A stretch of DNA of 64,000 nt, taken from contig NZ_JALPRS010000004.1 in NCBI RefSeq assembly GCF_023630255.1, positions 51,069 to 115,068 on the forward strand. The letters run 5' to 3'. The stretch is from Pontibacter deserti. GTDB taxonomy: Bacteria > Bacteroidota > Bacteroidia > Cytophagales > Hymenobacteraceae. The position numbers were made by a program, and so were the translations under genes. The stretch's first letter is position 1; every line of letters begins with the position of its first letter. The notes beneath the pieces are model-generated. The model saw only the letters and a program-made list of their open reading frames with translations, did not search any database and was not told where the DNA came from. This document shows, piece by piece, positions 26,121 through 34,325 of this stretch.

Positions 26121-27392
26121 ATGAAAGAGAAGAAGGGAAATGTCGTGGTAAAACACGACCCCTATGCCGTGCTGCGGCTACCTGAGTTCCGGTTATATAT
26201 TTCAGCAAGGTTATGCATTACGCTTGCCATGCAGATACAGGCCGTTATAGTTGGCTGGCAGATTTACGACATCACCAAAGATCCTTTTTCACTTGGGTTA
26301 ATTGGCTTGGCTGAAGCTATTCCATCTATAGTTGTATCCTTATATGCCGGTTATCTGGCCGATATGGTGCCGCGTAAAAAAATAATTATGGTGGTAGTAT
26401 CGGTACTGATGTTGTGCTCTGCGGCCTTGCTATACTTTACCTTAGATATGAGCCAGGTAATTGCGCTGTTTGGAGTACTGCCTATCTACGTGATCATTTT
26501 TATTAGTGGTATTGCACGTGGCTTTATGAACCCTGCCGTGTTCTCTTTTATGCCGCAGCTGGTGACCGGAAAGCAACTATACGCCAATGCCATTACCTGG
26601 AGCAGTACTACCTGGCAGGCAGCATCATTGGTTGGGCCGGCTATCGGGGGATTGGTTTACGGCTTTTATGGCATAACTGCTGCCTATGCTACCGATGCTA
26701 TACTTGTATTCCTGTCGCTGGTATCTTTTGCTTTGATAGGAGCCAAACCACTACCTGAAAATATAAACCCGCAGAACCTGAAAGAGAGTCTGCGCACAGG
26801 TATAAAGTTTGTGTTCGGGAACCAGGTTATACTTAATGCCATCTCGCTGGATATGTTTGCGGTGCTGTTTGGTGGTGCGGTTGCGTTGTTGCCTGTTTTC
26901 GCTTCTGATATTTTAAAGATAGGGCCGCAGGGTCTTGGCTTCTTACGTGCTGCACCAGCAGTTGGCTCTGTGGTTATGGCTGTCTGGATGGCTTACTATC
27001 CGATAACCGTACAGGCTGGTAAAAAAATGTTGTGGTGCGTTGCCGGATTTGGGGTGAGCCTTATTTTGTTTGGGTTCTCCACTAACTTCTGGTTTTCGCT
27101 GGTAATGCTTATACTCAGTGGTGCTTTTGACAGCATCAGCGTGATTATACGCTCTACCCTTATCCATACCCTTACCCCGGAATATATGAAGGGCCGTGTG
27201 TCCTCAGTGAACAGTATTTTTGTTGGATCTTCTAACGAGATTGGAGCTTTCAGGGCTGGTGCTATGGCAAAGTTAATGGGGGCTGTGCCTTCGGTAGTTG
27301 TTGGTGGGTTAATAACGTTGGGCGTGGTAGGGATAACAGCAGCAAAAGCCGACAAACTGCGTAACCTTGACCTGCACCCTGAAACAACCTGA
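26121..27392 (+). CDS. MFS transporter (EntS/MFS_3-like)
   Basis: A 423-residue transporter with about 12 hydrophobic segments. The motif A-like loop GYLADMVPRKKIIMV lies between TM2 and TM3; the N-terminal VGWQIYDITKDPFSLGLIGLAEAIPS and mid-protein WSSTTWQAASLVGPAIGGLVYG are typical of the MFS_3/EntS group. Members export siderophores, macrolides or other small molecules; the substrate cannot be told. It is monocistronic and ends at a perfect 44-bp palindromic terminator. Confidence 0.88.
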   Translation: MKEKKGNVVVKHDPYAVLRLPEFRLYISARLCITLAMQIQAVIVGWQIYDITKDPFSLGLIGLAEAIPSIVVSLYAGYLADMVPRKKIIMVVVSVLMLCSAALLYFTLDMSQVIALFGVLPIYVIIFISGIARGFMNPAVFSFMPQLVTGKQLYANAITWSSTTWQAASLVGPAIGGLVYGFYGITAAYATDAILVFLSLVSFALIGAKPLPENINPQNLKESLRTGIKFVFGNQVILNAISLDMFAVLFGGAVALLPVFASDILKIGPQGLGFLRAAPAVGSVVMAVWMAYYPITVQAGKKMLWCVAGFGVSLILFGFSTNFWFSLVMLILSGAFDSISVIIRSTLIHTLTPEYMKGRVSSVNSIFVGSSNEIGAFRAGAMAKLMGAVPSVVVGGLITLGVVGITAAKADKLRNLDLHPETT

Positions 27393-27408
27393 TTATACTT
27401 ATACTTTT

Positions 27409-27452
27409 AAAACAGCAACGGCCCTGCAGATCTGCAGGGCCGTTGCTGTTTT
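27409..27452. terminator. perfect 44-bp palindromic bidirectional terminator
   Basis: Two exact 22-nt arms meet with no spacer; the centre is CTGCAGATCTGCAG, and the flanks are TTTTAAAA on one side and TTTT on the other. It separates convergent MFS and bTHX genes. Confidence 0.88.
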
Positions 27453-27459
27453 GAGCTGC

Positions 27460-27582
27460 TTACTTCTCTGATTTTTCCTTTTCAGTGGTTGCGGCAGCTT
27501 TGTTGGCTTTGCGTGGGCGTCTGTTGCCGTAAGTGCCTTTGGTAATTTTACCTTTCCTTGATTTTCTATCTCCTTTTCCCAT
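27460..27582 (-). CDS. small ribosomal subunit protein bTHX
   Basis: A 40-residue basic protein, MGKGDRKSRKGKITKGTYGN followed by RRPRKANKAAATTEKEKSEK. The MGKGD(R/K)KSR-KGKI-GTYG-RRPRK pattern is that of the Thx/bTHX proteins, which sit at the head of the 30S subunit. The Ala/Thr/Glu/Lys tail is longer than in minimal homologues. Codons run from the ATG at 27582 to TAA at 27460. It converges on the MFS gene through a palindromic terminator. Confidence 0.88.
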   Translation of the reverse strand: MGKGDRKSRKGKITKGTYGNRRPRKANKAAATTEKEKSEK

Positions 27583-27677
27583 AATTAGTTTATAGTTAGT
27601 TAGGTTTTTACCAATCATACGGGTAAGGTATAGCCACAGGTTATAGTTAGCTGTGCCTCTACCTTATCAGTTTATAC

Positions 27678-28679
27678 TTACTCCAGCACAATTCGCTGGT
27701 ATACTACCTTGTTACCTGCAGTGGCCGACAGAAAATAAAGTCCTCTGTATTGCTTCAGTTCGTTTAAAGGCAGCTCTAATGCATGGCTGTCACCTTTAAC
27801 TGTTTTAGAATACACCACACGCCCGGCCATATCTTTAAGTTGCACCAGGGTTTCAGTGTTTGCTACGTTACTGAGCGTAATAGTACAGTCGCCGTTTCGG
27901 CAAGGGTTTGGTAAGAGCATTACCTGCATGGCGTCTCCTGTTTCCCAGTGCACAGCTATAGTTTTAGAGTAGCTGAAAGCATTGTCGTAATCTACTTGTT
28001 TTAACCGGTAGTAGTTAATTCCTTTCAAAGGGTCTTTATCTGTGAGCTTATAGCTGGCTGGTAAAGATGTAGTGCCACTGCCCTGAACTGTACCTATACT
28101 TGAAAAATGATTGCCATCCGGGCTGCGTTCTACATCAAAGTGGCTGTTGTTTAACTCACTTGCCGTTTCCCACTCCAGGTTAATGCCGCTTTCTGTCGCT
28201 TTGCCTTCAAAGCTTGTAAGTTCTACTGGCAGGGGTTCAATAATTCCACAGTTAAAAGATTCATCAAAAACGATATCTACCATTTCTTTGCTACCGTCTG
28301 CATACGTTATAGTAACTTTTAGCTTCCCATCTTTAAAGGAATTAGCATTTACTGCAAAGACTATTGTCTGCAATGTTGCTGTAATGTCAGCATCGGTAAG
28401 CGTAACAGGTGGCCCCTGAACCTGATTAATCGTTATTTCGGTAACATTTTCACAGATATCCTGGAAGAAAAGCTCTACATCAAGCTGCTCATTCTGTGGC
28501 CCACCGGGCTGCTCTGGTCTTGGTGTTACACTTACATATCCAACAGCAGAACATCCATCAGGAGTAATGTAATTACATGGCTGGTCGGGTAGTTGGTTTG
28601 TTTGGGCCAATACTCTGCTAATTGTTAAGGAAGGGAGAAGCAGAATAATAAGTACTAAAAGGCGGGTAAATTTTTTCAT
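27678..28679 (-). CDS. secreted protein with C-terminal T9SS sorting domain
   Basis: A 333-residue protein from MKKFTRLLVLIILLLPSLTISRVLAQ, a clear signal peptide; an ATG at 28706 would put nine polar residues before it. After an unrecognised domain (about 25-140) comes a fibronectin III-like stretch (LPVELTSFEGKATESGINLEW to YYRLKQVDYD). A type A T9SS C-terminal signal (NPCRNGDCTITL, GLYFLSATAGNKVVYQRIVLE in part) ends the protein. It should cross the outer membrane by type IX secretion. The passenger function is unknown. A long structured leader precedes it. The stop is embedded in TAAGTATAAA. Confidence 0.85.
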   Translation of the reverse strand: MKKFTRLLVLIILLLPSLTISRVLAQTNQLPDQPCNYITPDGCSAVGYVSVTPRPEQPGGPQNEQLDVELFFQDICENVTEITINQVQGPPVTLTDADITATLQTIVFAVNANSFKDGKLKVTITYADGSKEMVDIVFDESFNCGIIEPLPVELTSFEGKATESGINLEWETASELNNSHFDVERSPDGNHFSSIGTVQGSGTTSLPASYKLTDKDPLKGINYYRLKQVDYDNAFSYSKTIAVHWETGDAMQVMLLPNPCRNGDCTITLSNVANTETLVQLKDMAGRVVYSKTVKGDSHALELPLNELKQYRGLYFLSATAGNKVVYQRIVLE

Positions 28680-28699
28680 AGTGTGGGTATCTGGGTCTA

Positions 28700-28860
28700 G
28701 TCTCACGTAGCATCAGCTGAATACCCGGCATTAGTCGGTAACGAAGAACACTGGCCTTTAAGCGGGGTGCGGCGCTAAGGCCGGCGTAGAGGAGATTAGC
28801 TGCAAAGGCAACTAATTGCTGAGTGCATCGGCGGTGCAATCTCAGGCACGGCCTGTGGTA
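28700..28860 (-). ncRNA. candidate structured 5' leader of the T9SS protein gene
   Basis: Three consecutive hairpins can be drawn: CTGAG-TGCA with TGCA-(AT)-CTCAG at about 28819-28844, TTAGCTGC with GCAACTAA at about 28796-28814, and GGCCTT with AAGGCC at about 28753-28782. A distal GGGTAT/ATACCC pair sits nearer the gene. If transcription starts from the -7 element at 28944 the leader is about 250 nt. It does not match the conserved cores of TPP, SAM-I, cobalamin or c-di-GMP-I riboswitches as I remember them. Class and ligand are unknown. Confidence 0.45.
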
Positions 28861-28936
28861 GACTTAAATAGGCAGAAGCTATACACAATTGTACGATTGC
28901 TATTCTTTCACGTTAAAATAACAAATGTGACGCTGT

Positions 28937-28944
28937 CAAAAGTA
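28937..28944 (-). promoter_or_regulatory. -7 element for the T9SS gene leader
   Basis: On the minus strand TACTTTTG fits TAnnTTTG. A possible -33 TTG (28961-28959) is only 14 nt away, shorter than usual. Confidence 0.4.
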
Positions 28945-29216
28945 GTACAAATTATAACCAAAGCGGATAGTATAAGCTATAGGAATGAGTTATTGAAAAG
29001 CTAAACCTTTTTAAGCTTGACGCTGTTACAAAAAGATGCTTTATTCTATCGCTATAGTGGTTTTTAACAGAATTGCTTTTATAAGAAGTATAGGATAAGG
29101 CATACCGGATAAACTGCTTCTAAAAGAAGGAGGGGATTCGTAACTTTACACAATTATAAAAGAACGAAAATTGGCTCTGGCAACACCTTTATAGTTGCTG
29201 AAAAGCTGTCGCTACT

Positions 29217-32024
29217 ATGGCAATAACTCCCGAATACAACCTCGACGAACTCGATGCACGTCAGAATATAATTATAAAAGGTGCGCGGGTTCATAACCTG
29301 AAAAACCTGAGCGTGGCCCTGCCACGCAATAAATTTATAGTTGTTACCGGCCTTTCCGGCTCCGGCAAATCTTCCCTGGCTTTCGATACACTTTATGCCG
29401 AAGGACAGCGCATGTACGTGGAAAGCCTAAGCTCTTATGCGCGCCAGTTCCTGGGCCGTATGGATAAACCGGATGTAGATTACATTAAAGGTATTAGCCC
29501 GGCCATTGCCATCGAGCAGAAAGTAAGTATAAAAAATAACCGCTCTACGGTTGGTACCAGCACCGAAATCTACGATTACCTGAAATTGCTCTATGCACGA
29601 ATCGGTAAAACTTTTTCGCCTGTTTCCAGGGAGGTTGTTAAAAAAGATTCGGTAGCTGATGTAGTGGACTTTATTTTTTCGCTGGAAGATGAAGCCCGTG
29701 TAATGATCCTGGCCCCGCTGCTGCAGCACAAAGAGCGTTCGCTGGCTAAAGAACTGGACCTGCTCCTGCAAAAAGGTTACTCCAGGATTTACGCTAACGG
29801 AGAAGTATACTTTATTGAGGAACTGCTGGAGCAGAAGAATCCGAAGCTGGGCAAGGAAGTATATATCCTGATCGACCGTGCGGTGATCTATAAATCTGAT
29901 GAAGACCTGCAATTCAGAATAGCCGACTCGGTGCAGACAGCCTTTTATGAAGGACATGGCGAGTGCCGTGTGAAGTATGGCGACGGTGAAGAGCGTGTGT
30001 TCTCAGATAAGTTTGAGTTGGATGGGATGGTGTTCGAAGAGCCTTCGGTAAATTTCTTCAGCTTTAACAACCCGTATGGCGCGTGCCAGACCTGCGAAGG
30101 TTTCGGAAGCGTGTTAGGAATAGATCCGGACTTAGTGATTCCGGACAAAAGCCTGACTGTATACGAAGGAGCCATTGCCCCGTGGAGAAGCGATAAAATG
30201 AACGAGTGGCTGCAGCCGTTGGTAAAAAATGGTATACGCTTCGATTTTCCGATACACCGCCCTTACAACGAACTAACCGAAGCCGAGCAGGAATTGCTCT
30301 GGACAGGTAACAAGTACTTCGAAGGGCTGAACGATTTCTTTAAACATATACAGGCACAGACCCATAAAATTCAGTACCGGGTTATGTTGTCGCGCTACCG
30401 TGGCCGCACCACCTGCCCAGACTGTAAAGGCTCTCGCCTGCGCAAAGATGCCAGCTATGTGAAAGTGAACGGCAAAAGTATAACCGACCTGGTGCTCATG
30501 CCGATTACGCAGGTGCTGCCATTCTTCCAGAACATTGAGCTTACCCAGCATGAGCAGAACGTAGCCGACCGACTGGTAACAGAAGTGGCAAACCGTTTAG
30601 GTTACCTGGAGCGTGTAGGCTTAGGCTACCTGACGCTGAACCGTTTGTCAAATACTTTATCGGGTGGCGAGAGTCAGCGTATAAACCTGGCAACTTCACT
30701 GGGTAGTGCGCTGGTAGGTTCCATGTATATCCTGGATGAGCCAAGTATAGGCCTGCACCCGAAAGATTCTGAACAGTTAATAGGGGTACTGCGCTCGTTG
30801 CAGCAGTTGGGCAATACGGTTATAGTTGTAGAGCACGAAGAAGAAATGATGCGTGCCGCTGATCAATTGATAGATATTGGTCCGGAAGCAGGCTCGGGTG
30901 GTGGTAACCTCATGTTCCAGGGTACTTTAGATGAACTCACAAAAAAAGCTGATACCTATACTGCCCGGTATCTGAGTGGCCGCATGGAGGTGCCCGTACC
31001 AACGCAACGCCGCAAATGGCGCAATGCAATTGAGATAATCGGTGCCCGCGAAAACAACCTGAAGAACCTGAGTGTAAAGGTTCCGCTGGATGTGATGACG
31101 GTAGTAACAGGTGTAAGTGGCTCAGGTAAATCAACGCTGATCAAGAAGATTTTGGCCCCAGCGATGCAGAAGCTTCACGGTGCCACGTCAGAAGCAACCG
31201 GTAAGTTCGATAAGCTGGCTGGCGACTATAATAAGATCAAGCATGTAGAGTTTGTCGATCAGAACCCGATAGGTAAATCGTCTCGCTCTAATCCGGTTAC
31301 TTATGTAAAGGCCTATGATGCTATCCGTACGTTGTATGCTGATCAGCCGTTAGCAAAGGCACGAGGGTTTAAACCATCGCACTTCTCCTTTAATATTGAA
31401 GGAGGCCGTTGTGAAGTATGTCAGGGCGAAGGCCAGGTAAAGATCGAAATGCAGTTTATGGCTGACATCTACCTGACCTGCGAAAGCTGCCATGGCCAAC
31501 GCTTTAAACAGGACGTGCTTGATATCAAGTATAAAGAGAAAAGCATTTCGGAAGTGCTGGATATGACCATTGCCGACAGCATCGATTTCTTCGCGGATCA
31601 ACCGAAAATTATCGAGAAACTGAAACCGCTGAATGATGTTGGTTTAGGTTATATCCGTCTGGGGCAATCGAGCAATACATTGTCGGGTGGTGAGGCGCAA
31701 CGTGTTAAACTAGCTTCGTTCTTAACTAAGGGCGCGCAACCGCATCAGGATAACATTCTGTTCATTTTCGATGAACCAAGTACAGGCCTGCACTTCCACG
31801 ATATCAGCAAACTGCTTACATCCATCAACGCACTGATCGAGAATGGCAATACGGTAGTCATCATCGAGCACAATATGGACATCATCAAATCTGCTGACTG
31901 GATTATAGATCTTGGTCCGGAGGGAGGTATAAACGGTGGTCATTTGCTGTTTGAAGGCACACCGGAAGAAATGGCGAAGCTGGAAGATAACCACACAGCC
32001 AGATTTTTGAAGGATAAATTATAG
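29217..32024 (+). CDS. uvrA: excinuclease ABC subunit A
   Basis: A 935-residue UvrA, the damage-recognition ATPase of nucleotide excision repair. It has two ABC modules: Walker A GLSGSGKS at about 45-52 and GVSGSGKS near 632, with signature motifs NTLSGGESQRINLA and NTLSGGEAQRVKLA. Zinc-binding CxxC pairs occur in CQTCEGFG, CPDCKGSRL, CEVCQGEGQ and CESCHGQRF. Length and order are normal. It is monocistronic, far from uvrB, and ends at a clear terminator. Confidence 0.98.
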   Translation: MAITPEYNLDELDARQNIIIKGARVHNLKNLSVALPRNKFIVVTGLSGSGKSSLAFDTLYAEGQRMYVESLSSYARQFLGRMDKPDVDYIKGISPAIAIEQKVSIKNNRSTVGTSTEIYDYLKLLYARIGKTFSPVSREVVKKDSVADVVDFIFSLEDEARVMILAPLLQHKERSLAKELDLLLQKGYSRIYANGEVYFIEELLEQKNPKLGKEVYILIDRAVIYKSDEDLQFRIADSVQTAFYEGHGECRVKYGDGEERVFSDKFELDGMVFEEPSVNFFSFNNPYGACQTCEGFGSVLGIDPDLVIPDKSLTVYEGAIAPWRSDKMNEWLQPLVKNGIRFDFPIHRPYNELTEAEQELLWTGNKYFEGLNDFFKHIQAQTHKIQYRVMLSRYRGRTTCPDCKGSRLRKDASYVKVNGKSITDLVLMPITQVLPFFQNIELTQHEQNVADRLVTEVANRLGYLERVGLGYLTLNRLSNTLSGGESQRINLATSLGSALVGSMYILDEPSIGLHPKDSEQLIGVLRSLQQLGNTVIVVEHEEEMMRAADQLIDIGPEAGSGGGNLMFQGTLDELTKKADTYTARYLSGRMEVPVPTQRRKWRNAIEIIGARENNLKNLSVKVPLDVMTVVTGVSGSGKSTLIKKILAPAMQKLHGATSEATGKFDKLAGDYNKIKHVEFVDQNPIGKSSRSNPVTYVKAYDAIRTLYADQPLAKARGFKPSHFSFNIEGGRCEVCQGEGQVKIEMQFMADIYLTCESCHGQRFKQDVLDIKYKEKSISEVLDMTIADSIDFFADQPKIIEKLKPLNDVGLGYIRLGQSSNTLSGGEAQRVKLASFLTKGAQPHQDNILFIFDEPSTGLHFHDISKLLTSINALIENGNTVVIIEHNMDIIKSADWIIDLGPEGGINGGHLLFEGTPEEMAKLEDNHTARFLKDKL

Positions 32025-32044
32025 GTAAGAACTATAAAGTATAG

Positions 32045-32081
32045 AAAGCCGCAGAAACTGTATAGTTGCTGCGGCTTTTTC
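32045..32081 (+). terminator. terminator after uvrA
   Basis: AAAGCCGCAG pairs with CTGCGGCTTT and is followed by a T-rich run. Confidence 0.85.
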
Positions 32082-32100
32082 TTTTTGGTGTTCCGGTACC

Positions 32101-32144
32101 AACCACCCCTGCCCCTCCTTGGTTAAGGAGGGGCAGGGGTGGTT
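32101..32144. repeat. perfect GC-rich palindrome between uvrA and tpiA
   Basis: AACCACCCCTGCCCCTCCTT at 32101-32120 is exactly complementary to 32125-32144 with a GGTT loop. It is different in sequence from the fadA-fadE repeat but of the same style, and has no T-run of its own, so it looks like an interspersed repeat rather than a terminator. Confidence 0.75.
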
Positions 32145-32245
32145 TGTTTACACCCGCTGTAAAGTATATATCATAATTTACTAACTTGCCGTACAGCAGC
32201 GGAAGCTGTTTAACCAAGTATAAATTCAACATCAAAGTATAAAAC

Positions 32246-33007
32246 ATGAGAAAACGTATAGTTGCCGGCAACTGGAAAATGAACAAGACCTACGAAGAAG
32301 CGCTGTCGCTTGTGTCGGAGATCGATAACATGGTGAAAGACGAAGTAACCGGCGATGTGACCGTAATTGTAGCTCCTCCTTTCCCGTTCCTGCAAAGCGT
32401 AGGCAAACTAACCCAAGGCAACGACCTGATGCACCTGGCTGCCCAAAATGTGAGCGAGCACGAAAGCGGAGCCTTTACTGGTGAAGTATCGGCAAGTATG
32501 CTTAAGTCTGTGGGTACAGAGTATGTGATTATCGGCCACAGCGAGCGCCGCATGTACCACCACGAAGATGCACAAACGCTTTACAAAAAACTGAAAGCAA
32601 CTATAGCTCAGGGCTTAAAACCAATCTTCTGCTGCGGCGAGCCTTTAGAAGAACGCGATACAGATAATCATTTTGAGTATGTGGGCAAGCAGCTGCACGA
32701 CAGCCTTTCTTACCTGAGCAACGAAGAGTTTGATAAGGTAGTGGTAGCCTACGAGCCGATCTGGGCGATAGGTACAGGTCGCACGGCCAGCAGCCAGCAG
32801 GCGCAGGAAATGCATGCTTATATCCGTGAGCAGCTTTCTAAAATGTTCGATGCGGAGGCTGCTTTTAACTGTTCTATACTTTATGGTGGTAGCTGCAACC
32901 CGGGTAATGCCCAGGAGCTTTTCGCACAGCCGGATGTAGATGGTGGTCTGATTGGTGGGGCATCACTAAAGTCAAGAGATTTTACAGATATAATTAAATC
33001 GTTCTAA
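32246..33007 (+). CDS. tpiA: triosephosphate isomerase
   Basis: A 253-residue TIM barrel interconverting dihydroxyacetone phosphate and glyceraldehyde 3-phosphate. It shows the substrate lysine in GNWKMNKT (near residue 11), the catalytic histidine in IIGHSERR, the catalytic glutamate in AYEPIWAIGTGRTAS (loop 6) and the phosphate-binding YGGSCNPGNA and IGGASLKS. Start MRKRIVAGNWKM is family-typical. It is monocistronic with a terminator. Confidence 0.98.
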   Translation: MRKRIVAGNWKMNKTYEEALSLVSEIDNMVKDEVTGDVTVIVAPPFPFLQSVGKLTQGNDLMHLAAQNVSEHESGAFTGEVSASMLKSVGTEYVIIGHSERRMYHHEDAQTLYKKLKATIAQGLKPIFCCGEPLEERDTDNHFEYVGKQLHDSLSYLSNEEFDKVVVAYEPIWAIGTGRTASSQQAQEMHAYIREQLSKMFDAEAAFNCSILYGGSCNPGNAQELFAQPDVDGGLIGGASLKSRDFTDIIKSF

Positions 33008-33028
33008 GCAAAGGAACTTTTGAACCAG

Positions 33029-33064
33029 AAAGGCTGCCAATACATTGTACTGGCAGCCTTTTTT
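33029..33064 (+). terminator. terminator after tpiA
   Basis: AAAGGCTGCCA pairs with TGGCAGCCTTT followed by T residues. Confidence 0.88.
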
Positions 33065-33079
33065 ATTATTGCAATTCGT

Positions 33080-33087
33080 TATCTTTG
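33080..33087 (+). promoter_or_regulatory. -7 element before the DUF6150-like gene
   Basis: TATCTTTG fits TAnnTTTG and lies 15 nt before the ATG; it would drive the DUF6150-like, prmA and 1601-aa genes after the tpiA terminator. Confidence 0.5.
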
Positions 33088-33102
33088 AGTAAAATGTGAG
33101 TT

Positions 33103-33468
33103 ATGCCTGTACTATTTACTTTCTGGCTGGCACTTTTGCCTTTTTTTAAGTCTGCTGCTCCGGCGCCGGCGTTATTTCCTGTTGCCAACGACTATTGCAG
33201 GATTTACGGTTCTGTATACCTGGAGCGCGACCCAAAGTATAAAAACGACGCTGCTTATACTGTGTTCTTAGGAGAAGATGAAGCCTTTGCCAACATGGTA
33301 GTATACCGGGAGAGTAACAAACTTTTTGCGGATGCTACAGCCGTTTGGTATCTTACACCTAATAAGGCATTTGCAGATCACATTTTATATGTAACTGATA
33401 ACCGTAACCTGGCAGATATAACTGTACATTTTACAACCGTGCGTTCATTTGCCACTTGCCGCGAATAA
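33103..33468 (+). CDS. DUF6150-like short-repeat protein
   Basis: A 121-residue protein with a short hydrophobic N-terminus (LFTFWLALLPFFKSAAPAPA, probably a signal). It then has at least four 12-15-residue beta repeats of the form AFAxxxVYxxxN: EAFANMVVYRESN, KLFADATAVWYL, KAFADHILYVTDN and RNLADITVHFTT. The pattern recalls DUF6150. Function is unknown. The stop lies 8 nt before the prmA ATG, so both are in one transcript. Confidence 0.65.
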   Translation: MPVLFTFWLALLPFFKSAAPAPALFPVANDYCRIYGSVYLERDPKYKNDAAYTVFLGEDEAFANMVVYRESNKLFADATAVWYLTPNKAFADHILYVTDNRNLADITVHFTTVRSFATCRE

Positions 33469-33476
33469 ATACAACC

Positions 33477-34307
33477 ATGGATTTTATAGAAGTAACTTTA
33501 AAAGTAAACGCTGATTTCGCGGATATACTTACCGCCGAGCTGGGAGAGCTGGGCTTTGACGCCTTTGTAGAGAACGAAGAAGGATTTAGCGCCTACATTG
33601 ACGAAGACAAGTATAGCCAGCAGGAACTGGAAGAGACGTTGAACCGCTACGCTGATCTGGCACAGATAGAATATGCAACACAGAAAATAGAGCGCCAGAA
33701 CTGGAACGAGGAGTGGGAGCGCAACTTTGAACCGCTTTTCATCGGTGACCAGGTATCCGTAAGGGCATCGTTCCACGAGAAACCTGCCAACGCGAAGTAT
33801 GATATCGTGATCAACCCGAAAATGTCATTCGGCACAGGCCACCATGAAACCACTACTTTGATGATCGAGAATCAGTTGACGCTGGATCACCAGGGCAAAC
33901 GCGTACTGGATATGGGTTGCGGTACAGGTATACTGGCCATTATGGCCGGCGAACTAGGAGCCTCAGAGATTGTAGCAGTTGAGATCGAAGACTGGACGGT
34001 AGAGAATGCCCGCGAGAATGCTGAACTGAATGGATACTCAAGTATAGATGTGCGTTTAGGTGGCGCTGAAACGATTGAAGGCGATAAACCATACGACATT
34101 ATACTTGCCAACATCAACCGTAACGTTTTATTAGATGATATGCCCGCTTATGTAGCTGTGCTGAAGCCGGAAGGCTACCTGTTGCTGAGCGGTTTTTATA
34201 CTGATGACCTCCCGATGCTGCAGGAACGGGCAACCAGACTGGGGCTAACATACCTGTCGCACCGCGTGAAGAACAACTGGGTTTCCGCAATTTTTAAGTA
34301 TAGCTAA
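33477..34307 (+). CDS. prmA: ribosomal protein L11 methyltransferase
   Basis: A 276-residue class I SAM-dependent methyltransferase that trimethylates L11. A substrate-recognition N-terminal domain precedes the linker RQNWNEEWERNFEPLFIG and MSFGTGHHETTTLM. SAM motif I is VLDMGCGTGILAIMAGELGA, and motif IV is IILANINRNVL. An upstream in-frame ATG at 33456 lies inside the preceding gene; ATG 33477 (MDFIEVTLKV) fits the family. The very large secreted-protein gene starts 18 nt after. Confidence 0.95.
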   Translation: MDFIEVTLKVNADFADILTAELGELGFDAFVENEEGFSAYIDEDKYSQQELEETLNRYADLAQIEYATQKIERQNWNEEWERNFEPLFIGDQVSVRASFHEKPANAKYDIVINPKMSFGTGHHETTTLMIENQLTLDHQGKRVLDMGCGTGILAIMAGELGASEIVAVEIEDWTVENARENAELNGYSSIDVRLGGAETIEGDKPYDIILANINRNVLLDDMPAYVAVLKPEGYLLLSGFYTDDLPMLQERATRLGLTYLSHRVKNNWVSAIFKYS

Positions 34308-34325
34308 CAACTTAACGGTACTGCT

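Larger units (their letters stand above)
28680..29216. other. intergenic region between the T9SS gene and uvrA
   Basis: About 540 nt. The part next to the T9SS gene (28690-28860) is GC-rich and strongly self-complementary; a minus-strand -7 element lies at 28937-28944. Before uvrA there is TAACTTTA (29141-29148), one mismatch from the -7 consensus. No protein gene is supported; a 73-codon minus-strand frame across the leader has no family look. Confidence 0.6.

Noticed and set aside
28618..28839. 73-codon minus-strand frame over the T9SS leader
   Set aside because: It overlaps the T9SS gene start in another frame, has no recognisable product, and the DNA is better explained as a structured leader.
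28700..28860. Assignment of the leader to a known riboswitch class
   Set aside because: A CTGAG(A)-like string suggested TPP, but the rest of the thi-box core and the SAM, cobalamin and c-di-GMP cores are not seen.
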